From: Rhodoligotrophos appendicifer
Lineage (GTDB): Bacteria > Pseudomonadota > Alphaproteobacteria > Rhizobiales > Im1
Assembly: GCF_007474605.1 (NCBI RefSeq)
Contig: NZ_VHKL01000013.1
Coordinates: 1 to 64,000 of the forward strand
DNA length: 64,000 nt
Direction: 5' to 3'
Shown here: positions 1 through 8,252 of the stretch, in pieces
Numbering within the stretch: position 1 is the first letter of the stretch
Layout: each line of letters begins with the position of its first letter
The notes under the pieces: generated by a model
What the model was told of the DNA's origin: nothing
Database searches by the model: none
Seen by the model: the letters and a program-made list of their open reading frames with translations, nothing else
Program-made: the position numbers and the translations under genes

Positions 1-67
1 CCCGCCCATTTTCCCCTATCCACCCCGCCTCCCCCCGCGATAACCTGACCGAAACAGGGAGACCCCA

Positions 68-1114
68 ATGAAGCGTCAATCCATGGTCGCCTATGGCGAG
101 CCGCTCACCGAGACCGAGATCGCAACGCCGGAGCCTACCGGCACCCAGGTGCTCCTGCGCGTCACCCAATGCGGCGTCTGCCACAGCGATCTGCATCTGC
201 ATGAGGGCCATTTCGACCTCGGCGAGGGCAAGCAGCTCGACGTCAAGGCCGGCCGCACTTTGCCCTTCACTCTGGGCCACGAGATCGCCGCCGAAGTGGC
301 AAAATTCGGTCCCGAGGCGACCGGCGTCTCCCCCGGCCAGCGCTTTGCCGTCTATGCCTGGATCGGCTGCGGCGAGTGTTCCCGCTGCGCCCGCGGCGAC
401 GAGCATCTCTGCGAGGTCCAGCATCATATCGGCATCTATGAGGATGGCGGCTATGCGACCCATGTCATGGTCCCGCACCCCCGCTATCTGATCCCCATCG
501 ACGGCGTCGACCCGCTGCTTGCCGGCAGTTATATGTGTTCGGGGCTGACCACCTTCTCGGCGCTCAAGAAGGTGGAGAAACCCATGCAGGACGGCCCGCT
601 CCTCCTCCTCGGCATGGGCGGCCTCGGCATGATGGCCCTGCAATTTGCAAAAGCCATGACCAGCCAGCCCATCATCGCCGCCGACATTGCCCCCGCCAAG
701 CGCGAGGCGGCCCTCGCTCTGGGCGCGGCCATGGCCGTCGATCCGACCGACCGGGAGGCGCGCAAGGCGGTCCTCTCCCGCTTCGGCAAGATCGCGGCGG
801 CCACCGATTATGTGGGCACGCCCGAGACGATCGGCTTCGCCACCGGCCTGCTGGGGCGCGGGGCGTCGATCGTGGTGGTGGGGCTGATGGGCGGCAAGCT
901 GTCCCTGTCCTCGGCCATGTTCCCCTTGCGGCCCATGAGCCTCATCGGCACCTATGCGGGCTCCCTCCCCGAGGCGCATGCCATGATGGACATGGTCCGC
1001 GCCGGCAAGATCGCCCCCATCCCCGTCGACCGCCGCCCCATGACGGAGGTCAACCAGGCCCTCACCGACCTCGCCGCCGGCCGCGTCACCGGCCGCGTCG
1101 TCCTGACCCCCTGA
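68..1114 (+). CDS. Zinc-dependent medium-chain alcohol dehydrogenase
   Basis: A 348-residue cytoplasmic NAD(P)-dependent medium-chain dehydrogenase that should oxidise an alcohol or reduce an aldehyde. The catalytic zinc site shows as CGVCHSD (residues 35-41) and GHE (70-72). The structural zinc cysteines are C101, C104, C107 and C115. A Rossmann turn, GMGGLGMMA, lies near residues 182-190. Length is normal for the family. The ATG follows a purine-rich CAGGGAGA about 6 bases upstream. It stands alone on the plus strand beside a convergent acyl-CoA ligase, so the pair could act on an alcohol-aldehyde-acid route, but that is inference. The substrate cannot be read from the sequence. Confidence 0.9.
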   Translation: MKRQSMVAYGEPLTETEIATPEPTGTQVLLRVTQCGVCHSDLHLHEGHFDLGEGKQLDVKAGRTLPFTLGHEIAAEVAKFGPEATGVSPGQRFAVYAWIGCGECSRCARGDEHLCEVQHHIGIYEDGGYATHVMVPHPRYLIPIDGVDPLLAGSYMCSGLTTFSALKKVEKPMQDGPLLLLGMGGLGMMALQFAKAMTSQPIIAADIAPAKREAALALGAAMAVDPTDREARKAVLSRFGKIAAATDYVGTPETIGFATGLLGRGASIVVVGLMGGKLSLSSAMFPLRPMSLIGTYAGSLPEAHAMMDMVRAGKIAPIPVDRRPMTEVNQALTDLAAGRVTGRVVLTP

Positions 1115-1121
1115 CCACCCC

Positions 1122-1337
1122 GTCATCCCGGACGAAGCGCCGCGCGAAGCGGTGCCGCGCAGATCCGGGACCCCGTCCCGCAAGGGAAAGCCCCCGTCAT
1201 CCTCGGGCTTCGCTCAAACCGTCATCCTCGGGCTCGACCCGAGGATCCAGGGGCCACACGGCACACCCTTTCCCCCGCGACCCTGGATCCTCGGGTCAAG
1301 CCCGAGGATGACGCAGTGCAAGCGGCAGGCACCCGCG
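1122..1337. repeat. Composite extragenic palindromic repeat, copy 1
   Basis: This fills the space between two convergent genes. It starts with an imperfect palindrome beginning GTCATCCCGGACG (1122-1174). A 92-bp unit follows (1221-1312), made of two inverted halves, each itself palindromic around CCTCGGG..CCCGAGG. A short tail (1313-1337) is also shared with copy 2. The whole arrangement recurs in the same orientation at 2959-3155. It is REP/BIME-like by structure. Confidence 0.85.
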
Positions 1338-1373
1338 CCAGGCACCCGCGGCAGGGCACCCCCACGCCGCATC

Positions 1374-2882
1374 CTACCCGCGCGCCGCATCCTGCTCCCG
1401 GAGCGCCGTCTTGAGGATCTTCCCGTAATTGTTCTTCGGCAGCGCCTCGACGAACACATAGTCCTTCGGCCGCTTGAACCGCGCGATCCGCTCCAGGCAC
1501 AGCGCATCCAGCGCTTTGGGGCTCGCCTCGCCCACCACATAGGCGACGACCACCTCGCCCCAGTCCGGATCCGGCCGGCCGATCACCGAGACCTCGACCA
1601 CCTTCTCGTGTTCGAGCAGCACCTCCTCGATCTCGCGCGGATAGATGTTCGTGCCGCCGGAAATAATGAGATCCTTCGACCGGTCCTTCAGCGTCAGCGA
1701 GCCCTCCGCATCGAGGGCACCCATGTCGCCGGTCATCAGCCAGCCATCCCGGATCGTCGTCTCCGTGGCCTCCGGGTTCTGCCAATAGCCTTTCATGACG
1801 ATGGGCCCGCGCACGGCGATCTCCCCGGTCTCGCCGAGGCCCACGTCGCGCCCCTCGCCATCCACGGTCCGCACCTCCAGGCAGGCAAACGGCACGCCCA
1901 CCGAGGCGAGCCGCTCCAGCCAGCGCGGATGGGTCTTCTCCGCGATCACCTGCCGGCTCAGGGTGGTGATCGTCATGGGGCTCTCCCCCTGGCCGAAGAT
2001 CTGCACCATGCGCGGCCCGAACCGCTCCAGGGCGGCGCGGGCATCCTCCACATACATGGGGCCCCCTCCATAGATGATGCTGCGGAAGGCGGTCTCGTCG
2101 AAATCGAGATTGCTCGCCAGCATCCGCTTCACCATGGTCGGTGCGGCGAACATCGAAAGGTTCCGCCAATGGGCGGCGAGTGCGAAGATCTCCTCCGGCT
2201 CGAAGCCGCCGCTTTCGGGGATCACATTGATGCCCCCGCGCAGGATGTGCGGCAGGATATAGAGGCCCGAGCCATGGCTCATGGGAGCCGCATGCAGGAT
2301 CGAATCTCCCGGCGCCGTCGGGTCGACCTCCGCCAGATAGGCCTGCGACATCACCGAGAGATTGCCATGGCTCAGCATGGCGCCCTTGGGCCGGCCCGTC
2401 GTCCCCGACGTATAGAACAGCCAGGCGAGGTCATCGTCGGCCCGCGCCACGCTGGCGATCGGGGCCGGCGCGAGACACTCCTCATAGGCGCCATCGCCGA
2501 TGATCAGCAGGGCCTCGAGACTGTTCGGGGCGAAGGGCTCCACCGTCTCGGCGAGACTGTCGGAGACGAAGGCGAGCCGGCTGCCCGACTGCTCCAGGAT
2601 ATAGCCGAACTCGGCCCCGTGCAGCTTGGCATTGCAGGGCACCGCCACCAGGCCCGCCATCCAGATGCCATAGAGGATTTCGAGATAGTCCGGGGTGTTC
2701 TTGGCGATGATGGCGACCCGGTCGCCGGTCTCGAGCCCATAGGTCGCGCGCAGCGACGCCGCAAGCGCACCGGCCCGCCGGCTGAGCGCGCCATAGCTGA
2801 GCACCGGCTGCGTCCCCAGCGCCACCGCCACCCGCTCCGGCTCCGCCCGCCCCCACCGCTCCAGCCACATCGCGACATTCAT
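1374..2882 (-). CDS. AMP-forming acyl-CoA synthetase (long-chain fatty-acid-CoA ligase type)
   Basis: A 502-residue member of the adenylate-forming (ANL) superfamily. It should activate a carboxylic acid with ATP and join it to CoA. The AMP-binding P-loop YTSGTTGRPKG is at residues 157-167. TGDMG comes later, and the hinge region reads SKDLIISGGTNIYPREIE. The C-terminal catalytic lysine lies in NNYGKILKTALRE. There is no signal peptide or membrane segment. It is flanked on both sides by near-identical repeat blocks, so it looks isolated from the liv/hyu operon although it shares that operon's strand. The substrate could be a fatty, aromatic or small organic acid; the sequence does not decide. 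Confidence 0.9.
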   Translation of the reverse strand: MNVAMWLERWGRAEPERVAVALGTQPVLSYGALSRRAGALAASLRATYGLETGDRVAIIAKNTPDYLEILYGIWMAGLVAVPCNAKLHGAEFGYILEQSGSRLAFVSDSLAETVEPFAPNSLEALLIIGDGAYEECLAPAPIASVARADDDLAWLFYTSGTTGRPKGAMLSHGNLSVMSQAYLAEVDPTAPGDSILHAAPMSHGSGLYILPHILRGGINVIPESGGFEPEEIFALAAHWRNLSMFAAPTMVKRMLASNLDFDETAFRSIIYGGGPMYVEDARAALERFGPRMVQIFGQGESPMTITTLSRQVIAEKTHPRWLERLASVGVPFACLEVRTVDGEGRDVGLGETGEIAVRGPIVMKGYWQNPEATETTIRDGWLMTGDMGALDAEGSLTLKDRSKDLIISGGTNIYPREIEEVLLEHEKVVEVSVIGRPDPDWGEVVVAYVVGEASPKALDALCLERIARFKRPKDYVFVEALPKNNYGKILKTALREQDAARG

Positions 2883-2905
2883 GACTTCACCTCCTGAACT
2901 CCACC

Positions 2906-3256
2906 GTCATCCCGGACGAAGCGCAGCGCCGAGCCGGGCCCCCTGCCACCCCCTCCGAGTCATCCCGGACGGAGCGCAGCGCAGATCCGGGACCCCATGC
3001 GGCTCGGGAAAGCCCCTCATCCTCGGGCTTCTCCTCCCGTCATCCTCGGGCTTGACCCGAGGATCCAGGAGCCACACGGCACACCCTTTCCCCCGCAACC
3101 CTGGATCCTCGGGTCAAGCCCGAGGATGACGAACTGCAAGCGGCAGCCACCCGCGCTCAGCCACCCCCACCCCCTCCACGTCATCCCGGACGGAGCGCAG
3201 CGCAGATCCGGGACCTCATGCGGCTCGGGGATCCCGGGTCAAGCCCGGGATGACAG
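2906..3256. repeat. Array of extragenic palindromic repeats, copy 2
   Basis: This is the main content of the 397-base gap at 2883-3279; I see no gene in it. There are three A-type units (starting 2906, 2959 and 3180) with the core GTCATCCCGGACG. The 92-bp inverted B unit is at 3039-3130 and is almost identical to 1221-1312. A C-type palindrome, GGGATCCCGGGTCAAGCCC, starts near 3228. Most A units are followed by GGGACCCCATGCGGCTCGGG or a close variant. Confidence 0.85.
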
Positions 3257-3279
3257 CCAGAGGAAACCCCCCCCACCCC

Positions 3280-3612
3280 TCAAACATACTCCGGCCGTTG
3301 CGGCGTAAACACGTCGAAATTGAGGACCGGTTCGTCCCCGATCACCTCGCCCCAATGGGTGACGTTGGGCGGCACCACCAGGAGCCCGCCCGGGCCGAGG
3401 ATGTGGCTGTCCTCGCCCACGAAGAACTTGATCCTCCCCTGCAGGATATACGCGATCTGCTCGTTGGGATGGCTGTGCGGCTTGGGCTCGTGCCCCGGCA
3501 TGAGCTTGTGCAGCGTCACGGTCGCCCCCTCGCCATGGAACACCTTGCGCTCCACCCCCTCGCGCACCGGCGTCCAGGGAATGCTGTTCCAGTCGATGTG
3601 GTGCAGGCTCAT
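3280..3612 (-). CDS. Small single-domain cupin protein
   Basis: A 110-residue protein made almost entirely of one cupin beta-barrel. Cupin motif 1 is HSHPNEQIAYILQGRIKF (residues 46-63), with two His and a Glu able to bind a metal. Motif 2 is PPNVTHWGE with the last metal His. It starts 12 bases after the stop of livH and is probably the last gene of the hyu-liv operon. A single-cupin protein here could be an isomerase, dioxygenase or ligand-binding accessory for the transported substrate; the function is not determined. Confidence 0.8.
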   Translation of the reverse strand: MSLHHIDWNSIPWTPVREGVERKVFHGEGATVTLHKLMPGHEPKPHSHPNEQIAYILQGRIKFFVGEDSHILGPGGLLVVPPNVTHWGEVIGDEPVLNFDVFTPQRPEYV

Positions 3613-3624
3613 GACGAAAATCCT

Positions 3625-4503
3625 CTATTTTGCAGCGCCCAGGATGCCCCCCGGGCGGATGAACAGGAACAGCAGCAACACGGTCAGCGCCGCTACGTTC
3701 TTGAGGCCGGCATCCAGGAACACGACCGCCAGCGCCTGGGCGAGCCCCAGCGCGATGCCCCCGAGAAACGCTCCGAACGGCTTGCCGAACCCGCCGACGA
3801 TGGCCGCGATGAAGCCGGAGATCGCAAACGGCACGCCCACATTGAACGCCGTATACTGCGTCGGCGTGATGAGGATGCCGGCGATGGCCCCCAGTCCGGC
3901 GCTGAGCGCGAATGACAAGGCCAGCATCCGCGACACCGGGATGCCCTGCAGCATGGCCGCCTCCCGGTTGATGGCACAGGCCCGCATGGCCTTGCCCACC
4001 TTCGTCGATTTGAAGAAGATCCCTAGGGCGGCGATGATCAGCAGCGAGGCGACCACGATCCAGATCAACTGATAGCTGATCGCCACCGTCCCCACCCTGA
4101 GCGGCGGCAGGTCGGTGAACACCGGCAGGCTTTTCGGCTGGTCGCCCACCAGGATGAGGGCGGCCCGCTCCACCACGATTTGCGCGGCCAGCGTCGCCAG
4201 GATCATGACGAAGATCGTCGCCTTGCGGTCCCACAGCGGCCGCACCACGACCCGTTCCAGCACCACGCCGCTGAGCGCCACCAGCACCGTGGCGGCGGCC
4301 GCCGCCGCCAGCATCGGCCAGCCCAGGCTCGCAAAGAACGTATAGGTCACGATGCCCCCCAGCATCACGAAGGCGCCTTGCGCGAAATTCACGATGCCGC
4401 TGGCATTGTAGATGACGCAGAAGCCGATGCCGATCAGCCCGTAGATGAGGCCCGTGCCGATGCCGCTGATCATGGCCTGGGCGAGGAATGTCGGATCAGG
4501 CAT
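3625..4503 (-). CDS. livH: Branched-chain amino acid/amide-type ABC transporter permease, LivH family
   Basis: A 292-residue inner-membrane permease with about eight hydrophobic segments. It has the LivH N-terminus GLIYGLIGIGFCVIYNASG and the typical NFAQGAFVMLGG. It should pair with LivM as the membrane channel of a HAAT-family importer. Its start overlaps the end of livG by 8 bases, so translation is coupled. The livKFMGH set lies directly downstream of hydantoinase genes, so the solute may be a cyclic amide or amino-acid derivative rather than leucine itself (inference). Confidence 0.9.
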   Translation of the reverse strand: MPDPTFLAQAMISGIGTGLIYGLIGIGFCVIYNASGIVNFAQGAFVMLGGIVTYTFFASLGWPMLAAAAAATVLVALSGVVLERVVVRPLWDRKATIFVMILATLAAQIVVERAALILVGDQPKSLPVFTDLPPLRVGTVAISYQLIWIVVASLLIIAALGIFFKSTKVGKAMRACAINREAAMLQGIPVSRMLALSFALSAGLGAIAGILITPTQYTAFNVGVPFAISGFIAAIVGGFGKPFGAFLGGIALGLAQALAVVFLDAGLKNVAALTVLLLFLFIRPGGILGAAK

Positions 4504-5272
4504 CGAGACTCTCCGTATCGCCCAGATAGGCGCGCAGCACCGCCGGGTCTTCCTTCACCTGCCCCGGCGTGCCCTCGGCGATCTTCTTGCCGAAATCCAG
4601 CACCACGACCTTGTCCGCCGTATTCATCACCAGCGTCATGTCGTGCTCGATCAGCAGCACGGTCGTGCCCTGGTCCGCAATGCGCCGGATCATCTCCGCG
4701 AGCTTGCGGCTTTCATCCGTGTTGAGGCCTGCCGCCGGCTCGTCGAGTGCGATGAGCTTGGGCTCCGTCGCCAGCGCCCGGGCGATCTCCAGGAGCCGCT
4801 GCTGGCCATAGGGCAGGACGGCGGCCTTCGTCTTGGCCTGGGTATGGAGGCCGACGAAATCCAGAAGCTCCAGCGCCTTCGCCGTCACCGCCTGTTCTGC
4901 GCGCCGGGCCTGCGGCGTGCGGAACAGGGCCGCGAACAGCCCGCCCGTCGTATGCAGATGCCGGCCGACCTTGACGTTCTCCAGCACCGTCAGGTCCTGG
5001 AACAGCTGCACCAGCTGGAAGGTCCGCACCAGCCCCCGCGCCGCCACCTTGTCGGGCGAGAGCCCCGTGGTCTCCTGTCCCTCGAAGAAGATGCGCCCGT
5101 CGCTGGGCGCGATCGCCCCCGACAGCAGGTTGAACAGCGTGGTCTTGCCGGCGCCATTGGGCCCGATCACCGCGGTCACGCCCTCAGCCGGCACCTCGAA
5201 GCTCACGGCGTCGACGGCCACCAAGCCGCCGAAGCGTCGCGTCACGTTGTCGAGCCTGAGGCGCGCGCTCAT
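4496..5272 (-). CDS. livG: ABC transporter ATP-binding protein, LivG family
   Basis: A 258-residue ATPase energising the liv-type importer. It has Walker A GPNGAGKTTLFNLL, Walker B LIALDEPAAGL, the H-loop in LLIEHDMTLVM and the LivG signature ending in a glutamine-poor LPYGQQRLLEIARAL. I chose the ATG at 5272 (MSARLRLDNV), because the reading frame further upstream only runs inside livM. This start overlaps the livM stop by four bases (ATGA), which supports it. Confidence 0.92.
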   Translation of the reverse strand: MSARLRLDNVTRRFGGLVAVDAVSFEVPAEGVTAVIGPNGAGKTTLFNLLSGAIAPSDGRIFFEGQETTGLSPDKVAARGLVRTFQLVQLFQDLTVLENVKVGRHLHTTGGLFAALFRTPQARRAEQAVTAKALELLDFVGLHTQAKTKAAVLPYGQQRLLEIARALATEPKLIALDEPAAGLNTDESRKLAEMIRRIADQGTTVLLIEHDMTLVMNTADKVVVLDFGKKIAEGTPGQVKEDPAVLRAYLGDTESLDA

Positions 5273-6246
5273 GACCCGCCCTCCCGCCGCCGCCACAGAT
5301 CGGCGAGGCCGGCGAGCCCTTTCGGCATGTAGATGAGGATCAGGATCAGCGCCGTGCCATAGACCAGGTCCTGGTAATCGGCGAATTGCCGAAACGTCTC
5401 CGGCAGCACATTGATGATCACCGCTCCGATCAGCGGCCCCATGATGGTGCCGATGCCGCCGATATAGAGCATGGTGAAGGCGAGGATCACCATGTGCAGC
5501 CCGAACACTTCCGGGCTCACGAAGCCCACCACATGCACATAGAGCGAGCCCGCCAGGGCAGCGAAGCCCGCCGAGATCAGGAAGGCCATGAGCTTGTAGC
5601 GCGCCACATTGATGCCCAGCGCCCGGGCCGCATCCTCGCTCCCGGCGATCGCCACGAAGGCCCTCCCCAGCCGCGAATGGCGGATCCCGGCGGCAGCCGC
5701 CAGGGTGAGGCCCGCCACGATCAGCAGCATGGTGAGCATCTGGCGGTCCGAATAGACCTCGTAGCCCGCAACCCCCATGGGCGGCACGCCGGAGATGCCC
5801 ATATAGCCCGCCGTGACCGAATCCCATTCGACCGCGATTTCATAGGCGATCAGCCCCAGGGCCAGCGTCGCCATGGCGAGATAGTGCCCCTTGAGCCTGA
5901 GCGTCGGATAGCCGACGATCGCCGCCACGGTGACCGCCCCGATGATGCCGACCGGCAGCGCCGTCAGCGGGCTCCAGCCATAGGTCGTGGTCAGCACCGC
6001 CGAGGCATAGCCGCTGATGGCCGCAAACGCATTCTGCCCGAACGACACCTGTCCGGCATAGCCCATGAACAGGTTCAGCCCGGTCACGAAGATCGTGTAG
6101 ATCAGCGCGAAATTCACCACCGAGATGACATAGCCGCTGCCCGTATAGGCGTAGGCGATGAGGCCTGCCCCGGCGATCCACGGCACGACAGCCATCGCCT
6201 TCCGCCAGGCGGGATCAGGCGAAGTAATACTGGGCGAGGTCGTCAT
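5269..6246 (-). CDS. livM: ABC transporter permease, LivM family
   Basis: A 325-residue inner-membrane permease, partner of LivH. It has many hydrophobic segments and the LivM motif GYAGQVSFGQNAFAAIG-like stretch (here AISGYA), with the cytoplasmic coupling loop around RAFVAIAGSEDAARALGI. Start choice: ATG 6246 overlaps livF by 32 bases. ATG 6195 (MAVVPWIAGAG) is an alternative that would give 308 residues and has a GGAAGG just upstream, though very close. The frame upstream of 6246 is not livM-like. Confidence 0.88.
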   Translation of the reverse strand: MTTSPSITSPDPAWRKAMAVVPWIAGAGLIAYAYTGSGYVISVVNFALIYTIFVTGLNLFMGYAGQVSFGQNAFAAISGYASAVLTTTYGWSPLTALPVGIIGAVTVAAIVGYPTLRLKGHYLAMATLALGLIAYEIAVEWDSVTAGYMGISGVPPMGVAGYEVYSDRQMLTMLLIVAGLTLAAAAGIRHSRLGRAFVAIAGSEDAARALGINVARYKLMAFLISAGFAALAGSLYVHVVGFVSPEVFGLHMVILAFTMLYIGGIGTIMGPLIGAVIINVLPETFRQFADYQDLVYGTALILILIYMPKGLAGLADLWRRREGGS

Positions 6247-6940
6247 GAGACTTGATTTCACGGGGATCCAGTTCCGCGACCACGCGGCCCACCGACAGGA
6301 GATAGGCCCGGTTCGCGAGCTTGAGCGCCAGGGGAGCCTTCTGCTCGACCAGCAGGATCGACAGCCCGGCGCGGTTGAGTTCGCCAAGAGTTTCGAGGAT
6401 TTCGCCGATGACGCGCGGTGCGAGACCCAGCGACGGCTCGTCCAGCAGCAGCACCTTGGGCTCCGCCATGAGCGCCCGGCCCACCGCCAGCATTTGCTGC
6501 TCGCCGCCCGACAGCGAGCCGGCGATCTGGCTCATGCGCTCCTTGAGGCGGGGAAATAGCCCCAGCACGCGAGCCTCGCGGCGCTGGAATTCGGCCCGGT
6601 CATTGAGCAGATAGGCCCCGAGCTCGAGATTTTCCTTCACGCTCATGGGCCCGAAGATGCCGCGCCCTTCCGGCACCAGCACCACGCCGCGCGCCGCCGT
6701 CTTGACGGGATTGCCGCGGGGAAGCGTTTCCCCGCGGAACGTGACGCTGCCGCTCGTGGTGACGAGGCCGAGAATGGCGCGCATGAGCGTCGACTTGCCC
6801 GCGCCATTGGGTCCCAGCACCGCCACCAGCTCGCCCTCGCCCACCACGAGATCGGTCGGATGCAGCGCCTCCACATGCCCGTAGCGGGCGGAGAGCTTGT
6901 CCGTTTCGATGATCCTGGACTGGGGCGAGGCGACGGCCAT
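6215..6940 (-). CDS. livF: ABC transporter ATP-binding protein, LivF family
   Basis: A 241-residue second ATPase of the importer. Walker A is GPNGAGKSTLMRAIL and the signature is LSGGEQQMLAVGRAL. Walker B is VLLLDEPSLGLAP, the standard LivF form. Its start shares one base with the livK stop, and its 3' end overlaps livM, as expected in a tightly packed livK-F-M-G-H operon. Confidence 0.92.
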   Translation of the reverse strand: MAVASPQSRIIETDKLSARYGHVEALHPTDLVVGEGELVAVLGPNGAGKSTLMRAILGLVTTSGSVTFRGETLPRGNPVKTAARGVVLVPEGRGIFGPMSVKENLELGAYLLNDRAEFQRREARVLGLFPRLKERMSQIAGSLSGGEQQMLAVGRALMAEPKVLLLDEPSLGLAPRVIGEILETLGELNRAGLSILLVEQKAPLALKLANRAYLLSVGRVVAELDPREIKSHDDLAQYYFA

Positions 6941-8082
6941 TACTCGACGACCTTCACCTGGCCGCCGATGATCTGGCCGAGCACGAACGGGTTCTCGGTG
7001 ATGCCCTGGTGGTTCTGGGCCGAGAAGTTGTAGATGCCCGTCGTGCCCTGATAGCCCGAGATCGTCTCGAGATTGTTGCGCACGTCGGGGCCGAGGACCG
7101 ACTGGCCCTTCTCGATGGCGGCCACCGTCAGCATGACGCCGTCCCAGCCGCGGCTGGCCCAGTTCGGGTCCCGGTCGGCGAACTTCTTCTTCCAGGGTCC
7201 CAGGAACTCGCCGATCTCGTCCTTCAGCGGGCTCTGCGGCAGGGCGTCATAGACCTGGCTCGGCGAGGCCACGAAGAAGAACTTGTCGCCCAGCACTTCC
7301 GCCACCGGACGGAACACCGCGAGGTCTTCGAGGCTCGTCAGCAGCAGCATGTCGAGGCCGAGCTGCTTGATGTTCTTGGCCGCGGTCAGGGTGGTCCCGC
7401 CCAGGCCGATCTTGAGGATCGCGCCCGCGCCGGCGGCGTTCATCTTCGAGATGATCACCGACAGGTCCGCGTCATTGGTCTTGTACTGTTCGATGCCGAC
7501 GATCTCGAGGCCGTAATCCTTCGCGATCTTGGCGGCCACGTCCTTCTGCAGATTGGCATAGGGCGAGGGGTCGTGCATCACGCCGATCTTCTTGATCTGC
7601 GTCTTGTCCTTGAGATATTGCAGCCGCGTCTCGACCTCGAACCGCGCCGGCGGCAGGGTCGTGAACGCCCATTCCACATCCTTCGGCGTCTTCGGCAGGA
7701 TCGAGCACAGCATCATCGGCGTCTCGGCCCGCACCACTTGCGGGGCGGCCGCCATGTTCCCGGCCGACACGCAGCCGGAGATGAAGATGTTGACCCCGTC
7801 GGAGATCATCTTGCGATAGACCGTCACCGAATCCTGCGGCTCCGAACGATTGTCCTCCACCGTCACCATGAGCTGGCGGCCGAGCACGCCGCCATTGGCG
7901 TTGACCACCTCGACGGCGGTCTGCACCCCGTCCGACCAGGCCCGGTCGACGGTCGCCGCATAGCCGGTGAGGCCGGCCGAGATCCCGATCTTGTAGGGGT
8001 CTTCCGCCTGCGCCGACGTCGCCATGATCCCGGCGGCGATGATGCCGGCAAGCGTGGCCGGCAAACTGCGTCTTGCACTCAT
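6940..8082 (-). CDS. livK: Periplasmic substrate-binding protein, LivK/HAAT type
   Basis: A 380-residue solute receptor. The N-terminal signal peptide (MSARRSLPATLAGIIAAG..ATSAQA) is cleaved after about residue 26. The type I periplasmic binding fold follows, beginning DPYKIGISAGLTG with later GVNIFISGCVSAG. It captures the substrate for the LivFGHM importer. It starts 170 bases after hyuB, and that gap holds palindromic repeats. Members of this family bind amino acids, amides, urea or aromatic acids, so the ligand is open. Confidence 0.9.
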   Translation of the reverse strand: MSARRSLPATLAGIIAAGIMATSAQAEDPYKIGISAGLTGYAATVDRAWSDGVQTAVEVVNANGGVLGRQLMVTVEDNRSEPQDSVTVYRKMISDGVNIFISGCVSAGNMAAAPQVVRAETPMMLCSILPKTPKDVEWAFTTLPPARFEVETRLQYLKDKTQIKKIGVMHDPSPYANLQKDVAAKIAKDYGLEIVGIEQYKTNDADLSVIISKMNAAGAGAILKIGLGGTTLTAAKNIKQLGLDMLLLTSLEDLAVFRPVAEVLGDKFFFVASPSQVYDALPQSPLKDEIGEFLGPWKKKFADRDPNWASRGWDGVMLTVAAIEKGQSVLGPDVRNNLETISGYQGTTGIYNFSAQNHQGITENPFVLGQIIGGQVKVVE

Positions 8083-8144
8083 TCTTGTCTCCTCCCTTTG
8101 GTTGAACCTTACTCTAACATCGTCATCCCGCGTATTCCCACGGC

Positions 8145-8252
8145 GTCATCCCGGCCAAGCGCAGCGCAGAGCCGGGACCCCATGCGGCTCGGGGACCCCG
8201 CGCCGCCAGGGACCCCCTGCCCCCCGGGATCCCGGGTCAAGCCCGGGACGAC
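8145..8252. repeat. REP-like palindromes between hyuB and livK
   Basis: An A-type unit (8145-8181, GTCATCCCGGCC..GCCGGGACCCC) is followed by a C-type palindrome (about 8226-8252, CCCGGGTCAAGCCCGGGACG). The C unit ends exactly at the base before the hyuB stop codon (8253-8255). In the transcript it would form a hairpin directly after the hyuB stop, ahead of livK. Confidence 0.8.

Noticed and set aside
1152-2897. A 581-residue plus-strand frame opposite the acyl-CoA ligase
   Set aside because: Its translation is low-complexity and Arg/His-rich, as produced by GC-rich antisense DNA. The minus-strand frame carries all the ligase motifs.
1122-3256. The repeat arrays considered as CRISPR
   Set aside because: The repeats are palindromic, irregularly spaced and lack unique spacers of constant length; no cas gene is present.
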